A stretch of DNA of 31,985 nucleotides from an uncultured Lachnospiraceae bacterium (GCA_910585715.1 CAJUEX010000040.1:1-31985), one strand, 5' to 3'; counted from the first letter of the stretch, positions 7,405 through 16,450 are shown. Made by a program: numbers and translations. The notes: generated by a model not told the origin, from the sequence alone.

Positions 7405-8796
7405 ATGGCAGAGAAAGCAATAGGAAAAATCACTCAGATTATCGGTGCGGTACTGGATATTAAATTTACAGGCGGCAGCCTTCCGGAGATTAATGAAGCA
7501 ATTCATATTCAGACAAAGGACGGCGGCAGACTGGTGGTGGAAGTAGCGCAGCATCTGGGAGATGATACAGTTAGATGTATTGCCATGGGACCTACGGACG
7601 GACTGGTAAGGGGCATGAAGGCAGAGGCAACAGGCGCCCCTATTACTGTTCCTGTAGGTGAAAATACCCTGGGACGTATTTTTAACGTGTTAGGGGAGCC
7701 CATTGATAATAAACCGGCTCCAGAAAAAGTAAGCTATGAGCCGATTCACAGGCCGGCTCCGGAATTTTCCGAGCAGTCTACGGAAACAGAATTACTGGAA
7801 ACAGGTATCAAAGTAGTAGACCTGCTGTGTCCCTATCAGAAAGGTGGTAAAATCGGACTTTTCGGTGGTGCAGGCGTAGGTAAGACCGTACTGATTCAGG
7901 AGCTGATTCGTAACATTGCCACAGAGCATGGCGGATATTCTGTATTTACAGGAGTAGGAGAAAGAACAAGGGAAGGAAACGACCTGTACCATGAAATGAC
8001 AGAGTCAGGAGTTATTGACAAGACCACCATGGTATTCGGTCAGATGAACGAGCCCCCGGGAGCCAGAATGAGAGTTGGTCTTACAGGTCTTACAATGGCG
8101 GAATATTTTCGTGATAAGGGCGGTAAGGATGTATTGTTATTCATTGATAATATTTTCCGTTTTACCCAGGCAGGCTCAGAGGTGTCCGCTTTGCTTGGAC
8201 GTATGCCTTCCGCAGTAGGTTATCAGCCTACCCTGCAGACAGAAATGGGTGCCCTGCAGGAGCGTATCACTTCCACAAAGAGCGGCTCCATTACATCTGT
8301 TCAGGCAGTTTATGTGCCGGCTGACGACTTGACAGACCCGGCTCCGGCAACGACCTTTGCCCATCTGGATGCAACAACGGTACTGTCCCGTTCCATAGCA
8401 GAGCTTGGTATCTATCCGGCTGTAGACCCGTTAGAGTCCACATCCAGAATCCTTGACCCCAGAATACTTGGCGACGAGCATTATCAGGTAGCCAGAGGAG
8501 TGCAGGAAATACTTCAGAAATATAAAGAGCTGCAGGATATTATCGCTATTTTAGGTATGGATGAGCTTTCAGAAGAAGATAAGCTGGTAGTAAACAGAGC
8601 AAGAAAGGTACAAAGATTCTTATCCCAGCCTTTCTTCGTAGCAACCCAGTTTACCGGACTGGAAGGTAAATACGTACCTATTACAGAGACGATTCGCGGC
8701 TTTAAGGAAATCTTAGAAGGTAAGCATGATGATATTCCGGAAGGTCATTTCTTAAATGCCGGAACCATAGATGAAGTACTTGCCCGTGTGAAGTAA
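7405..8796 (+). CDS. atpD: ATP synthase F1 subunit beta (catalytic)
   Basis: Beta (463 residues) carries the catalytic sites for ATP synthesis or hydrolysis. Walker A is G-G-A-G-V-G-K-T (154-161). The catalytic glutamate is in G-V-G-E-R-T-R-E-G-N-D (E186). Walker B is L-L-F-I-D-N-I-F-R-F, and the lever helix D-E-L-S-E-E-D lies near residues 387-393. All regions are full length. GGAGTGAAAGAG lies before the ATG, and only 11 bases separate its stop from atpC. Identification is secure. Confidence 0.98.
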   Translation: MAEKAIGKITQIIGAVLDIKFTGGSLPEINEAIHIQTKDGGRLVVEVAQHLGDDTVRCIAMGPTDGLVRGMKAEATGAPITVPVGENTLGRIFNVLGEPIDNKPAPEKVSYEPIHRPAPEFSEQSTETELLETGIKVVDLLCPYQKGGKIGLFGGAGVGKTVLIQELIRNIATEHGGYSVFTGVGERTREGNDLYHEMTESGVIDKTTMVFGQMNEPPGARMRVGLTGLTMAEYFRDKGGKDVLLFIDNIFRFTQAGSEVSALLGRMPSAVGYQPTLQTEMGALQERITSTKSGSITSVQAVYVPADDLTDPAPATTFAHLDATTVLSRSIAELGIYPAVDPLESTSRILDPRILGDEHYQVARGVQEILQKYKELQDIIAILGMDELSEEDKLVVNRARKVQRFLSQPFFVATQFTGLEGKYVPITETIRGFKEILEGKHDDIPEGHFLNAGTIDEVLARVK

Positions 8797-8807
8797 GGGG
8801 TGAGCAT

Positions 8808-9209
8808 ATGGCAGAAGGAAAGAATTTTGAATTAAGAATTATTACTCCGGACCGGATTTTCTATGAGGGAGAGGCATCCATGGTGGAATTCAATACTACT
8901 GAGGGTGAAATCGGCGTATTAAAAGGCCATATCCCCATGACAGTCATTGTAAAGCCGGGTGTATTGACCATTTACGGCGAAGAGACGAAGGAAGCGGCAC
9001 TTCATGCAGGCTTTGTTGAAATTCTTCAGGATAAGGTAACCATTATGGCGGAAATCATTGAATGGCCAAATGAGATTGACCTTGGAAGAGCTGAGGAAGC
9101 AAAGGAAAGGGCAAGGCAGAGGATTAGCGAAAAATCTTCCGAAACGGATATTCTTCGTGCGGAGACCGCTTTGCAGAGAGCTATTGCCCGGATTGAGGTA
9201 TTGAAGTAA
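8808..9209 (+). CDS. atpC: ATP synthase F1 subunit epsilon
   Basis: Epsilon (133 residues) joins gamma to the c-ring and can inhibit ATP hydrolysis. The N-terminal beta sandwich (1-85) contains I-I-T-P-D-R-I-F-Y-E-G-E-A and G-E-I-G-V-L-K-G-H. The two-helix C-terminal domain is present (about 88-133, A-E-E-A-K-E-R-A and A-L-Q-R-A-I-A-R-I). Because both helices are kept, the regulatory up/down switch is possible. It is the last gene of the operon and is followed by a clear terminator. Confidence 0.96.
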   Translation: MAEGKNFELRIITPDRIFYEGEASMVEFNTTEGEIGVLKGHIPMTVIVKPGVLTIYGEETKEAALHAGFVEILQDKVTIMAEIIEWPNEIDLGRAEEAKERARQRISEKSSETDILRAETALQRAIARIEVLK

Positions 9210-9248
9210 GCGTTTTGATTTTATATTTGCAACGGAGTTTATATTAGG

Positions 9249-9282
9249 AAAGAGCGTCCTTTTTAAAGGGATGCTCTTTTTT
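9249..9282 (+). terminator. Rho-independent terminator of the atp operon
   Basis: An 11-bp stem (9249-9259 with 9269-9279, one G-U pair) begins AAAGAGC and closes with GCTCTTT, followed by T residues. It lies 40 bases after atpC. Confidence 0.85.
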
Positions 9283-9305
9283 ACCTTTATGTTAACAATT
9301 CTATA

Positions 9306-9332
9306 TTGTCTTTTCCCCATTCTATGCTAAAA
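9306..9332 (+). promoter_or_regulatory. Promoter candidate of the DHH-TIR unit
   Basis: TTGTCT (9306-9311) and an extended -10 TGC-TAAAAT (9324-9332) are separated by 15 bases, a short spacer partly offset by the TG extension. It lies between the atp terminator and the DHH gene. Confidence 0.4.
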
Positions 9333-9368
9333 TAATTCTATAAACTATCAGAACAGGAGCCTCCTCAA

Positions 9369-10952
9369 ATGAATTTAAGCCAACTGGAACCATTTAAAAA
9401 TATAACAATACAGTGCCACGACAATCCGGATGCTGACGCCTTAGCCTCCGGATTTGCCTTATACAGCTATTTTAAGGAAAAAGGAAAGCAGGTAAGGTTT
9501 TTTTACAGCGGCAGATTCCAAATACAGAAAAGCAATCTGGTGCTTATGAAAGAAGCATTCAGCATTCCCATAGAATATGTGGAAAATCCCGAAGGTTTTC
9601 CTGTGCCGGAGCTGCTTGTTATGGTGGACTGCCAATACGGTACAGGAAACGTCACAAAATTTCCGGGAAAGCAGATTGCAGTCATAGACCATCATCAGAG
9701 AGAGATGGCCGCAGGAAATGAGACCCAAAATGGAATTACGAGTCACAGGGCGGAAACGTCAGAAGGGATAGAGGGGCCCTCCCCTGTCATCCGGGAAGAT
9801 TTTATAGATATCCGCAGCAATTACGGAAGCTGTTCCACAATCGTCTGGCAGCTTCTTTCAGAGGCAGGCTTTGAGGTAAATGAAAGGCCTCTGTTAGCAA
9901 CTGCTTTGTATTATGGACTTTATATGGACACCGGACAGCTTGGGGATGTGTATTATCCTGTGGACAAGGATATGCGGGATGAGCTGTTTGTGGACAAAGG
10001 CATGATGAACAGGCTGAAAAACTCCAATATTTCCAAGGAGGAGTTAAAGATTGCAGGGGAAGCCCTGGTACATCATCACTTTAAGCATGAACTGAATTTT
10101 TCCATAGTGAAGGTAAAACCCTGCGACCCCAACATATTAGGAATTATTAGTGACTTCGTGCTTCAGACGGATGTGGTGGATACATGCGTAATCTACTGCC
10201 CTGTAGGGGATGGCTATAAACTTTCTTTCAGAAGCTGCGATAAGGAAATCAAGGCAAGCGACATGGCGGCATTTTTTACAAAGGGAATTGGTTCCGGCGG
10301 AGGGCATGGGCAAAAAGCCGGAGGCTTTATTAATGGCAGGCTTTACAAAGAGCAGCATAAAGAGCTGGAACCGGAGCAGTTCTTTTATGGAAAAATGAAG
10401 GAATATGTGAACAGCTATCAGGTCATCTATGCAAAGGATTATCAAATAGAAACGGACCACATGGTACGGTATAAAAAGAAAAAGCTTCCTTTGGGTTATG
10501 TGATGCTAACGGACGTATATCCGGCGGGAACTCCCATTGTGGTCCGTACACTGGAAGGAGACCTGGAAATACAGGTGCAGGAAGACACTTATCTGATGAT
10601 TGGGATTCAGGGAGAAGTATATCCTATTAAAAAAGAAAAGTTTTTAAAATCCTATCAGGTAACCGGATGCCCCTATAACGTGGAAACAGAGTATATTCCA
10701 AGCGTGCACAATCTGATAAAAGGAACATCAGAAAAAGTGGTGAAATATGCAAAAAGCTGTATTCCAACCGGCGAGACGATTATATTTGCCAAACCTCTTT
10801 CGTCCCAGGTGAAAATATTTACCGCATGGGACAATACCAATTATATGCTTGGCAATGCAGGGGATTATATAGCGGTCAGATGTGATGATTTGCATGATAT
10901 TTATGTGATAGAGCAAAATATATTTTCAAAAACCTATGAGGAATATGTATGA
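9369..10952 (+). CDS. DHH/DHHA1-family phosphoesterase with extra C-terminal domain
   Basis: This 527-residue protein has the DHH motifs in order: H17-D-N-P-D-A-D23, D87 (V-D-C-Q), D107-H-H109 and D187 (Y-M-D-T-G). A DHHA1 domain follows, with G-S-G-G-G-H-G-Q-K-A-G-G (about 308-319). Such proteins are Mn2+-dependent phosphodiesterases acting on short RNA, pAp or cyclic dinucleotides; the substrate cannot be told here. Beyond residue 350 is an unusual extension of about 175 residues ending in A-G-D-Y-I-A-V-R and D-L-H-D-I-Y-V-I-E, similar to a PGDYG-type module. The start follows AGGAG (9355-9359). Its TGA overlaps the ATG of the TIR gene, so the two proteins are probably made together. No membrane segment is seen, so it should be cytoplasmic. 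Confidence 0.85.
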   Translation: MNLSQLEPFKNITIQCHDNPDADALASGFALYSYFKEKGKQVRFFYSGRFQIQKSNLVLMKEAFSIPIEYVENPEGFPVPELLVMVDCQYGTGNVTKFPGKQIAVIDHHQREMAAGNETQNGITSHRAETSEGIEGPSPVIREDFIDIRSNYGSCSTIVWQLLSEAGFEVNERPLLATALYYGLYMDTGQLGDVYYPVDKDMRDELFVDKGMMNRLKNSNISKEELKIAGEALVHHHFKHELNFSIVKVKPCDPNILGIISDFVLQTDVVDTCVIYCPVGDGYKLSFRSCDKEIKASDMAAFFTKGIGSGGGHGQKAGGFINGRLYKEQHKELEPEQFFYGKMKEYVNSYQVIYAKDYQIETDHMVRYKKKKLPLGYVMLTDVYPAGTPIVVRTLEGDLEIQVQEDTYLMIGIQGEVYPIKKEKFLKSYQVTGCPYNVETEYIPSVHNLIKGTSEKVVKYAKSCIPTGETIIFAKPLSSQVKIFTAWDNTNYMLGNAGDYIAVRCDDLHDIYVIEQNIFSKTYEEYV

Positions 10953-13924
10953 ACCGGAAAGAATTTAAATATGATGCCTTTATCAGCTACCGCCATGCAG
11001 AGCTTGACAGCTTTGTAGCGGAACTGCTTCATAAGCAGCTGGAAAGCTTCAAGGTGCCCAGACTTGCGGATAAGGAAATAAGAGAATCGGGAAAACAGGG
11101 AATAAAAAGGGTCTTTCGGGACAGGGACGAGCTTCCGCTGGCGGGAAACCTGTCGGCGCCCATTACAGAAGCATTAAAGGAATCGGAATTTCTCATCGTC
11201 ATCTGTTCTCCAAGAACAATAGAATCCCTCTGGGTGCAAAGGGAAATAGAAACCTTTTTGGAATACCGGGATGCTTCCCATATACTGGCGGTTTTAATTG
11301 AGGGGGAGCCTTCGGAGGCATTTCCGCCCCAGCTTTGCAAAATGAAACAGAAGGTTGTGGCAGAGGATGGCACGATTACCTATGAAGAAAAAACAGTGGA
11401 ACCCTTGGCTGCAGATGTAAGGGGAAGCTCCAGAAAAGAAATCAAAGCAAAGATGAAAGAAGAGCTTCTCCGTATGGCTGCCCCTATGCTGGGCTGTGAA
11501 TACGACGATTTAAAGCAGCGGCACCGGGAAAGGAAAATCAAGCGGCTGTTGGTTACCTTTGCTGTGGCAGGAAGCATCTGTCTGGCTTTTGGCGCATTCA
11601 GCACCTATCAGGCATTGCGGATTCAGAGGCAGTCCAGACAGATTCAGGCTCAGGCGGAGGATTTAAAAGCTCTTCAATCAAAATCCCTGAGCAATTCCGC
11701 CATTGGCGTATATGAGGATGGGGATAAAATAGGAGGTCTGCTGATAGCCCTTGCAGGTATTCCAGAGAACCTGGAAGAGCCGGAAAGGCCCATTGTAGCA
11801 GAATCCACGGCAGCGCTGGCAAAGATATTGCAGGTGTATGAAAATGAGTCAAACTATGCGCCTCACCTTATGCTTGCCCATGATACCATAACAGAAACCT
11901 CAGCCCTGAACGTGGACGGGACCATTCTTGTTTCCAGGGACCAGTTGGGACAGCTTTACAGCTGGGACGTGGACAATGGGGAAATGCTGGCAAAGACGGA
12001 AGACCCGGCAGAGATTGACTGGAAGGAAAATCTGGCCTTTGTAGATGAGACTACTATAATATGCGGAGGGGAAAAAGGACTTGTCTGTATGGATGCAAGG
12101 GACTTTACCATTAAATGGTCCGTTGGCGATGTATCTGTTTCCAGGCTGGTGCTGTCTCAGGACAGAACTATGATCGCCTCTGCGGAAGGCACAGCCATTT
12201 CCATATATAATACCGCAACCGGAAAAGTAATGGAAACCTACACAAATGCAAGATATGCCGCCATGGGGAACTGCATGAGATTTTCGCCGGATGGAAATTA
12301 TTTTGCGGCTTCCCTGACATCCTTTTTTGAAGAGGGAAAGGGGAAAGGCATTTTGTTTAGAACTTCTGACTGGAAAACCATCTGGACCTGCGAAACAGAA
12401 TTTACCAGTCTGGATGAAATCTTTCCAACCAATGAAGGGGAATGCTATGTGCTTTCCTATGACAGAAGCACGCTGAGCGACTTTGGCATGACCATGAATC
12501 AGAGTCTGACCCGCTTTCAGCCGGATGGAACGGTAGGCTTTACAATAGAAGGAATGATGGCAATTTCCTCCATTCAGTCAATGGGAGAAAACATCGTTTA
12601 CGCTGACGGCAGCAGCATATGTATCGTGTCAGGAAAAGATGGCAGCATCCTGCGGGAGATGCATTATAATAGCAGTATTTGCAGCCTGGAAGTAATGGAG
12701 AATAACAATACGGTTGTTGTGGGCCTTTCGGATGGCTCTGTGATTGCCAGTATTGTAAAGGATAAGGATGTGCTAAACAGGCAGTATATGGAAGGCGGGG
12801 ATTACAGGATGAGCCATATACACCACTATAAGCACAAAATCATAGAAGAGCCTGTGAGCTCCAATAAGATTTTTATCTATAAAAATGCCTTGGGAAGTAA
12901 GGCACAGCCGATAGTAAAGGCAGACGCCAGTGTTTATGATGTGGAATCCACTGCAGATAACGAATTGCTTTTAGTTTATACCAACGATTTATTGACGGCA
13001 TATCAGTCTGACGGGCAAAAGGAATTATATCATTTTAAGCCTGAGGACATCATTGAGGAAATCATTCTGCTGGAAGAAGAAAACAGGTTCCTGCTTATAG
13101 AACGCAATGGAATAGAGGCATATCAGCTGTCAGACGGCAGACCGTTAGAACGGGCCAAAATGTACAGCAGCTTTTATTATCAGCATGAAAATAAGCTGTT
13201 TACTGTGAACAAAGAGGGCAAGTTAGCTGCCTATAACATGAAAGATTTAGAGCAGGTGACTGTTTATGATACGGATGCTGTGATTCAGGGCTATCTTTCC
13301 GGCGACGAAAAGACATTAATCGGGATTTCCCAGGATAAAACAGGTTTCTCTTATGATATAGAAACAAAGACCAGAAGCGAATTGGGCTGGAGCGGAGAGC
13401 TGCTGGTAACCAATGAACAGGGAACAAAATATCTGGTTGCAGATGTTTCAGCCAATCAGGTCAGCATTTATCCATTTGATGGAACTAAACCGGAAGCATC
13501 TATAGAAATCAAGGCGAATTTTATTAAAGCTGCCGGATTTTCGCCTGATGGAAAAATGCTGTTTGTCAGCCTGAGGGATGGCTGCACCAAAATATATAAA
13601 ACTGACGGACTGGCACTGATAAAGACTGTTGAAAATACGCCGAACGTCGACAAATGGGATAAGGTGTCTGCAGATAATATGGAACTGCTTTATAATAAGG
13701 CAGGCAATATAGGATATTTATTCAATGAGAATATGGAGCTGCTTTACCGGATACCCGGGTTTAAGAAAATGTCGGAAGACGGAACTAAAATCTACAGCTC
13801 TTCAATCTCTACGGTGCTTTCTTTCCCGGTATATAATCTGCAGATGCTGGTGGAGGAAGCAAGGGAAATGCTGAATGGCCGTGAGCTGACGGAGGATGAA
13901 AAGAGACAGTATTATGTGAATTAG
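10949..13924 (+). CDS. TIR domain / membrane helix / beta-propeller protein
   Basis: This 991-residue protein begins with a TIR domain (about 6-130): Y-D-A-F-I-S-Y-R-H, R-D-R-D-E-L-P-L-A-G and S-P-R-T-I-E-S-L-W-V-Q-R-E. E99 sits where the NAD-cleaving glutamate of enzymatic TIR domains lies. A linker leads to one membrane helix (about 199-219), a Gln-rich coiled coil (225-247), and S-x-S-N-S-A-I-G-V-Y-E-D-G-D-K-I-G-G-L-L-I-A-L-A. The rest (about 290-960) is beta-rich with WD40/quinoprotein-like blades such as S-P-D-G-N-Y-F-A-A and F-S-P-D-G-K-M-L-F-V-S. The membrane helix would place TIR inside and the propeller outside, or tether both; this is inference. ATG overlaps the DHH stop (ATGA). Bacterial TIR proteins often act in phage defence, but a signalling role is also possible. 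Confidence 0.88.
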   Translation: MNRKEFKYDAFISYRHAELDSFVAELLHKQLESFKVPRLADKEIRESGKQGIKRVFRDRDELPLAGNLSAPITEALKESEFLIVICSPRTIESLWVQREIETFLEYRDASHILAVLIEGEPSEAFPPQLCKMKQKVVAEDGTITYEEKTVEPLAADVRGSSRKEIKAKMKEELLRMAAPMLGCEYDDLKQRHRERKIKRLLVTFAVAGSICLAFGAFSTYQALRIQRQSRQIQAQAEDLKALQSKSLSNSAIGVYEDGDKIGGLLIALAGIPENLEEPERPIVAESTAALAKILQVYENESNYAPHLMLAHDTITETSALNVDGTILVSRDQLGQLYSWDVDNGEMLAKTEDPAEIDWKENLAFVDETTIICGGEKGLVCMDARDFTIKWSVGDVSVSRLVLSQDRTMIASAEGTAISIYNTATGKVMETYTNARYAAMGNCMRFSPDGNYFAASLTSFFEEGKGKGILFRTSDWKTIWTCETEFTSLDEIFPTNEGECYVLSYDRSTLSDFGMTMNQSLTRFQPDGTVGFTIEGMMAISSIQSMGENIVYADGSSICIVSGKDGSILREMHYNSSICSLEVMENNNTVVVGLSDGSVIASIVKDKDVLNRQYMEGGDYRMSHIHHYKHKIIEEPVSSNKIFIYKNALGSKAQPIVKADASVYDVESTADNELLLVYTNDLLTAYQSDGQKELYHFKPEDIIEEIILLEEENRFLLIERNGIEAYQLSDGRPLERAKMYSSFYYQHENKLFTVNKEGKLAAYNMKDLEQVTVYDTDAVIQGYLSGDEKTLIGISQDKTGFSYDIETKTRSELGWSGELLVTNEQGTKYLVADVSANQVSIYPFDGTKPEASIEIKANFIKAAGFSPDGKMLFVSLRDGCTKIYKTDGLALIKTVENTPNVDKWDKVSADNMELLYNKAGNIGYLFNENMELLYRIPGFKKMSEDGTKIYSSSISTVLSFPVYNLQMLVEEAREMLNGRELTEDEKRQYYVN

Positions 13925-13960
13925 AATCGATATTATTCAGAAATGAATCAAAACCGATAA

Positions 13961-13994
13961 AAAAGGTGCACGCAAACAAGCGTGCACTTTTTTT
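13961..13994 (+). terminator. Terminator of the DHH-TIR unit
   Basis: GTGCACGC (13966-13973) pairs with GCGTGCAC (13980-13987) around AAACAA, flanked by AAAA on the left and seven T on the right. It separates the TIR gene from the regulator pair. Confidence 0.88.
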
Positions 13995-14026
13995 ATAAAA
14001 ATATATGAAATTATACGGGAAACAGA

Positions 14027-14054
14027 TTGCACTTATGGTTAATTTTGGTATACT
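14027..14054 (+). promoter_or_regulatory. Promoter candidate of the LytTR/GHKL operon
   Basis: TTGCAC (14027-14032), a 16-base spacer, and an extended -10 TGG-TATACT (14046-14054). Transcription would start near 14061, which rules out the upstream in-frame ATG at 14005 as the true start. Confidence 0.45.
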
Positions 14055-14124
14055 TGAGATAACAAAAGCTAACCATTGGCACTGGAAAGGTTGTATGAAA
14101 GGATACGGTAAAAAAGTTGGAGAA

Positions 14125-14844
14125 ATGAATATTGAGATAATTAATATCGCCATATGCGATGATGAAAATTTACATAGGAAAAAACTGATTGAAGTAATTC
14201 AGAAATATTGCAAGCAGCATGGAAAGCTGGCAGTTATTTCTGAATATTCTTCAGGAGAAGAATGCCTGGCTGATTTAGGAGACGTGGAAATACTATTTCT
14301 GGATATTGATATGGAAGGTATCGACGGAATCGAAGTAAAGGACAGACTGGAAAGTACTCATGAAAATGTGCATATTATATTTACTACCAATTATGGGAAT
14401 CGGATGAGTGAAGCATTTGGAATGCAGGTTGTTTCCTTTATTCAAAAGCCGGTTAAGCTGGAAGAGTTAGCAAGTGCCATGGATAAAGTTTCTAAATGGG
14501 ATGCCGAGAGGGATTTCATAGAATTGGGAGGGAACGGAGGAAAGAAAAATGTCTTTCCTACTGAACAGGTCTGTTATATTATTGCCAATAATCAATATAG
14601 CAAGATTGTATTAAAGAAGGAAGAGATTCTCATAAGAAAAAGTTTAAAGGCCTGGGAAGAAGAGTTGTCTGATAAGGGATTTTGCAGAATCCATCAAAGT
14701 GTCATTATAAACTTTTTCCATGCAAAGGAAGTAGATCAAAAGGCTATTATGGATAATGATGCCACATTTCCGGTTTCAATCAGAAGGCGGAAAGCGGTGA
14801 ACCAGGCTTACAGCGAATACATAAAGAACAGGCTGCTGCAATAA
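14125..14844 (+). CDS. LytTR-family response regulator
   Basis: This 239-residue regulator has a receiver domain (about 5-125) with the acidic pair D12-D13, the phosphate-accepting D60 in F-L-D-I-D-M-E-G-I-D-G, and the lysine in Q-K-P (K108). A LytTR DNA-binding domain follows (about 140-235), containing Y-I-I-A-N-N-Q-Y-S and F-C-R-I-H-Q-S-V-I-I-N. AgrA/VirR-type proteins bind imperfect direct repeats about two helical turns apart, and such repeats exist at 16224-16275. The start is uncertain: ATG 14125 gives a normal N terminus, but the in-frame ATG at 14095 has a better spaced GGAAAGG. The kinase gene follows immediately, so the two form a two-component system. No agrB- or agrD-like gene is recognised in the window. 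Confidence 0.88.
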   Translation: MNIEIINIAICDDENLHRKKLIEVIQKYCKQHGKLAVISEYSSGEECLADLGDVEILFLDIDMEGIDGIEVKDRLESTHENVHIIFTTNYGNRMSEAFGMQVVSFIQKPVKLEELASAMDKVSKWDAERDFIELGGNGGKKNVFPTEQVCYIIANNQYSKIVLKKEEILIRKSLKAWEEELSDKGFCRIHQSVIINFFHAKEVDQKAIMDNDATFPVSIRRRKAVNQAYSEYIKNRLLQ

Positions 14845-14850
14845 GGGGTG
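14843..14850 (+). promoter_or_regulatory. Ribosome site setting the kinase start at 14857
   Basis: AAGGGGTG overlaps the regulator's stop codon and lies six bases before ATG 14857. This favours 14857 over the in-frame GTG at 14848, which is itself part of the ribosome site. Confidence 0.6.
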
Positions 14851-14856
14851 TTGATT

Positions 14857-16155
14857 ATGTTGTTGGACTTGCTGGGTGAATATATTTATATGGCATATTG
14901 TATGCTGGCTATGAAGTATTTGTGGCAGAAGGAGATTACGAAGAAGTATTGGCGGTTTTTGGTTGTTGCAGTGGTGATGGCGGCGGTTCCTTTTGTAGAG
15001 AGTAAGCTGAATATGAAAGATTTGCTTATGTATCCGGTTGAATTTTTTGGTATTTTATATTTGGTTAACGGGAAAAAAGTTATAAGTTTTTTCCAATTTT
15101 TTGTTACGGATATTGTATTGGAGCTTTTAGGAAGAATTATTGTCTATATCATGATTGCAATAGATATGACTAATTATATGCAAGTTCTGCAAGGAGGGGC
15201 AGAAAAAGTTTTTATACGTCTTTTTTCAATGATATGTCTGATTTTATTTAGAGAAAAGCTTAAAAAGTATTCGGATTACTTAAAAAAGATTTCGTGGTAT
15301 CATCTTGTGCTTTGTGTTGCTATGGGATTATGCTTAGTATTTTTTGTGGCGCAAGCAGAAGTAGGCATGTTTTTTAATGGCAAAACAATTGCAAACAGCA
15401 TAACAATGGGTTTACTGCTTTTGGCATGTATAGTTATTATTATAGTAATTGTTACCTTTATAATAGTTGATGTAAACCGAAAATATTATCAGATGGAAAA
15501 TGAATCAAAGGATGAATATTTAGAAATTCAGGAAAAGTATTATAAAATGCTGGATTATAAGGATAAGGAAACAAGAAAGATAAACCATGACTTAAAAGCA
15601 CATTTGGGCTGCATAGAAGCCTTTCTTACAGATGAAAATTATGAAGAGGCAAAAAGATACATAAAGCAGTTAAAGAACAATACGATTAAAAGAATTGATA
15701 TGCCTTTTCAAAGCGGAAATGATATTATTAATGCGGTATTGAATGATGTGGCGAAGGAAGCGGAAAAGCATGGAACCAAAATTGTATTAACAGGAACCCT
15801 GCCAAAAGATTTAAAAATCAAATCCCCGGAGCTTTGTTCATTGTTTTATAACCTGTTGTCAAACAGCGAGGAGGCAATGAAAAATTATCAGGGTAATCTG
15901 CCAAGGGAAATCTATGTAGATATTTCTTTTTATAAAAGAAGTATTGGAATCGCAGTGAGGAATCCGGTTGAAAAACCGGTGGAAATTGAAAAGCTGGATA
16001 AGAGGTATACCAGCAAAAAGGATAAAAAGCTCCATGGATATGGCATGGAAAATATAAAGGGCATTGTAGAAAAATATAAGGGATTTTTGGAGCTTGAAAA
16101 TAAGGATGGATATTTTATTTCCCAAATAATCTTTCCTAATGTGATAGATTTATAG
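14857..16155 (+). CDS. AgrC-like GHKL sensor histidine kinase
   Basis: This 432-residue kinase has an N-terminal membrane sensor of about six helices (residues 1-205), with no large outside domain, as in AgrC-type peptide receptors. A coiled coil (208-240) leads to the phosphorylation motif K-I-N-H-D-L-K-A-H-L-G (H244). The ATPase domain has the N box L-F-Y-N-L-L-S-N-S-E-E-A-M (around N332) and the G box H-G-Y-G-M-E-N-I (393-400). All are typical of the GHKL class that partners LytTR regulators. It follows the regulator gene by 12 bases. The ligand is likely a small peptide, by family; the precursor is not proven, but see the ORF at 16308. Base composition is markedly AT-richer than the upstream genes. 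Confidence 0.88.
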   Translation: MLLDLLGEYIYMAYCMLAMKYLWQKEITKKYWRFLVVAVVMAAVPFVESKLNMKDLLMYPVEFFGILYLVNGKKVISFFQFFVTDIVLELLGRIIVYIMIAIDMTNYMQVLQGGAEKVFIRLFSMICLILFREKLKKYSDYLKKISWYHLVLCVAMGLCLVFFVAQAEVGMFFNGKTIANSITMGLLLLACIVIIIVIVTFIIVDVNRKYYQMENESKDEYLEIQEKYYKMLDYKDKETRKINHDLKAHLGCIEAFLTDENYEEAKRYIKQLKNNTIKRIDMPFQSGNDIINAVLNDVAKEAEKHGTKIVLTGTLPKDLKIKSPELCSLFYNLLSNSEEAMKNYQGNLPREIYVDISFYKRSIGIAVRNPVEKPVEIEKLDKRYTSKKDKKLHGYGMENIKGIVEKYKGFLELENKDGYFISQIIFPNVIDL

Positions 16156-16223
16156 ACAAATTACCACAGTGGATTCTAAATAATGACAACTTTTAAGTGT
16201 AAATTCTCCAAAGAATAAGCGCT

Positions 16224-16275
16224 TACAACAAAATTCCGGCGAATACAACAGAATGCTTGCATATTACAGTGAAGT
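16224..16275 (+). promoter_or_regulatory. Three LytTR-type direct repeats
   Basis: TACAACAAAAT (16224), TACAACAGAAT (16244) and TACAGTGAAGT (16265) start 20 and 21 bases apart, so they face the same side of the helix. The third matches the AgrA-type half site ACAGTTAAG at eight of nine positions. They lie behind the LytTR/GHKL genes and just before a ribosome site. A weak promoter, TTGCAT (16257-16262) with TAGAAT (16281-16286), overlaps the third box. Confidence 0.5.
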
Positions 16276-16307
16276 TGCAGTAGAATACTGTTGAAAGGAG
16301 GAGAGAG

Positions 16308-16358
16308 ATGCTTCAATTAAGTTTTTATGATTGGATACAATGGCTTATCTGGCCTTAG
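16308..16358 (+). CDS. Possible 16-residue peptide (MLQLSFYDWIQWLIWP)
   Basis: A perfect AAGGAGG (16295-16301) sits six bases before ATG 16308, followed by 16 codons rich in aromatic residues (three Trp, one Tyr, one Phe) and ending W-P. Its place after a LytTR/GHKL pair and next to LytTR-like boxes makes a signalling or regulatory peptide possible. A caution: after the TAG the same frame stays open for 28 more codons, to TGA at 16443-16445 (including M-C-R-E-Y-L-H-K-E-F-K). It may therefore be the start of a small gene broken by one stop mutation. I do not recognise the sequence in either form. Confidence 0.35.
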   Translation: MLQLSFYDWIQWLIWP

Positions 16359-16450
16359 TGGGAAAAAGGTCAAAGCCGGGATAAGATGTGTCGGGAATAT
16401 TTGCATAAAGAGTTTAAATATAAAGAAATGAAAAAACATAAATGAATTAA

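Noticed and set aside
14005..14124. Longer N terminus for the LytTR regulator
   Set aside because: It would begin right after the upstream terminator and include the candidate promoter at 14027-14054; receiver domains normally start close to the I-A-I-C-D-D motif.
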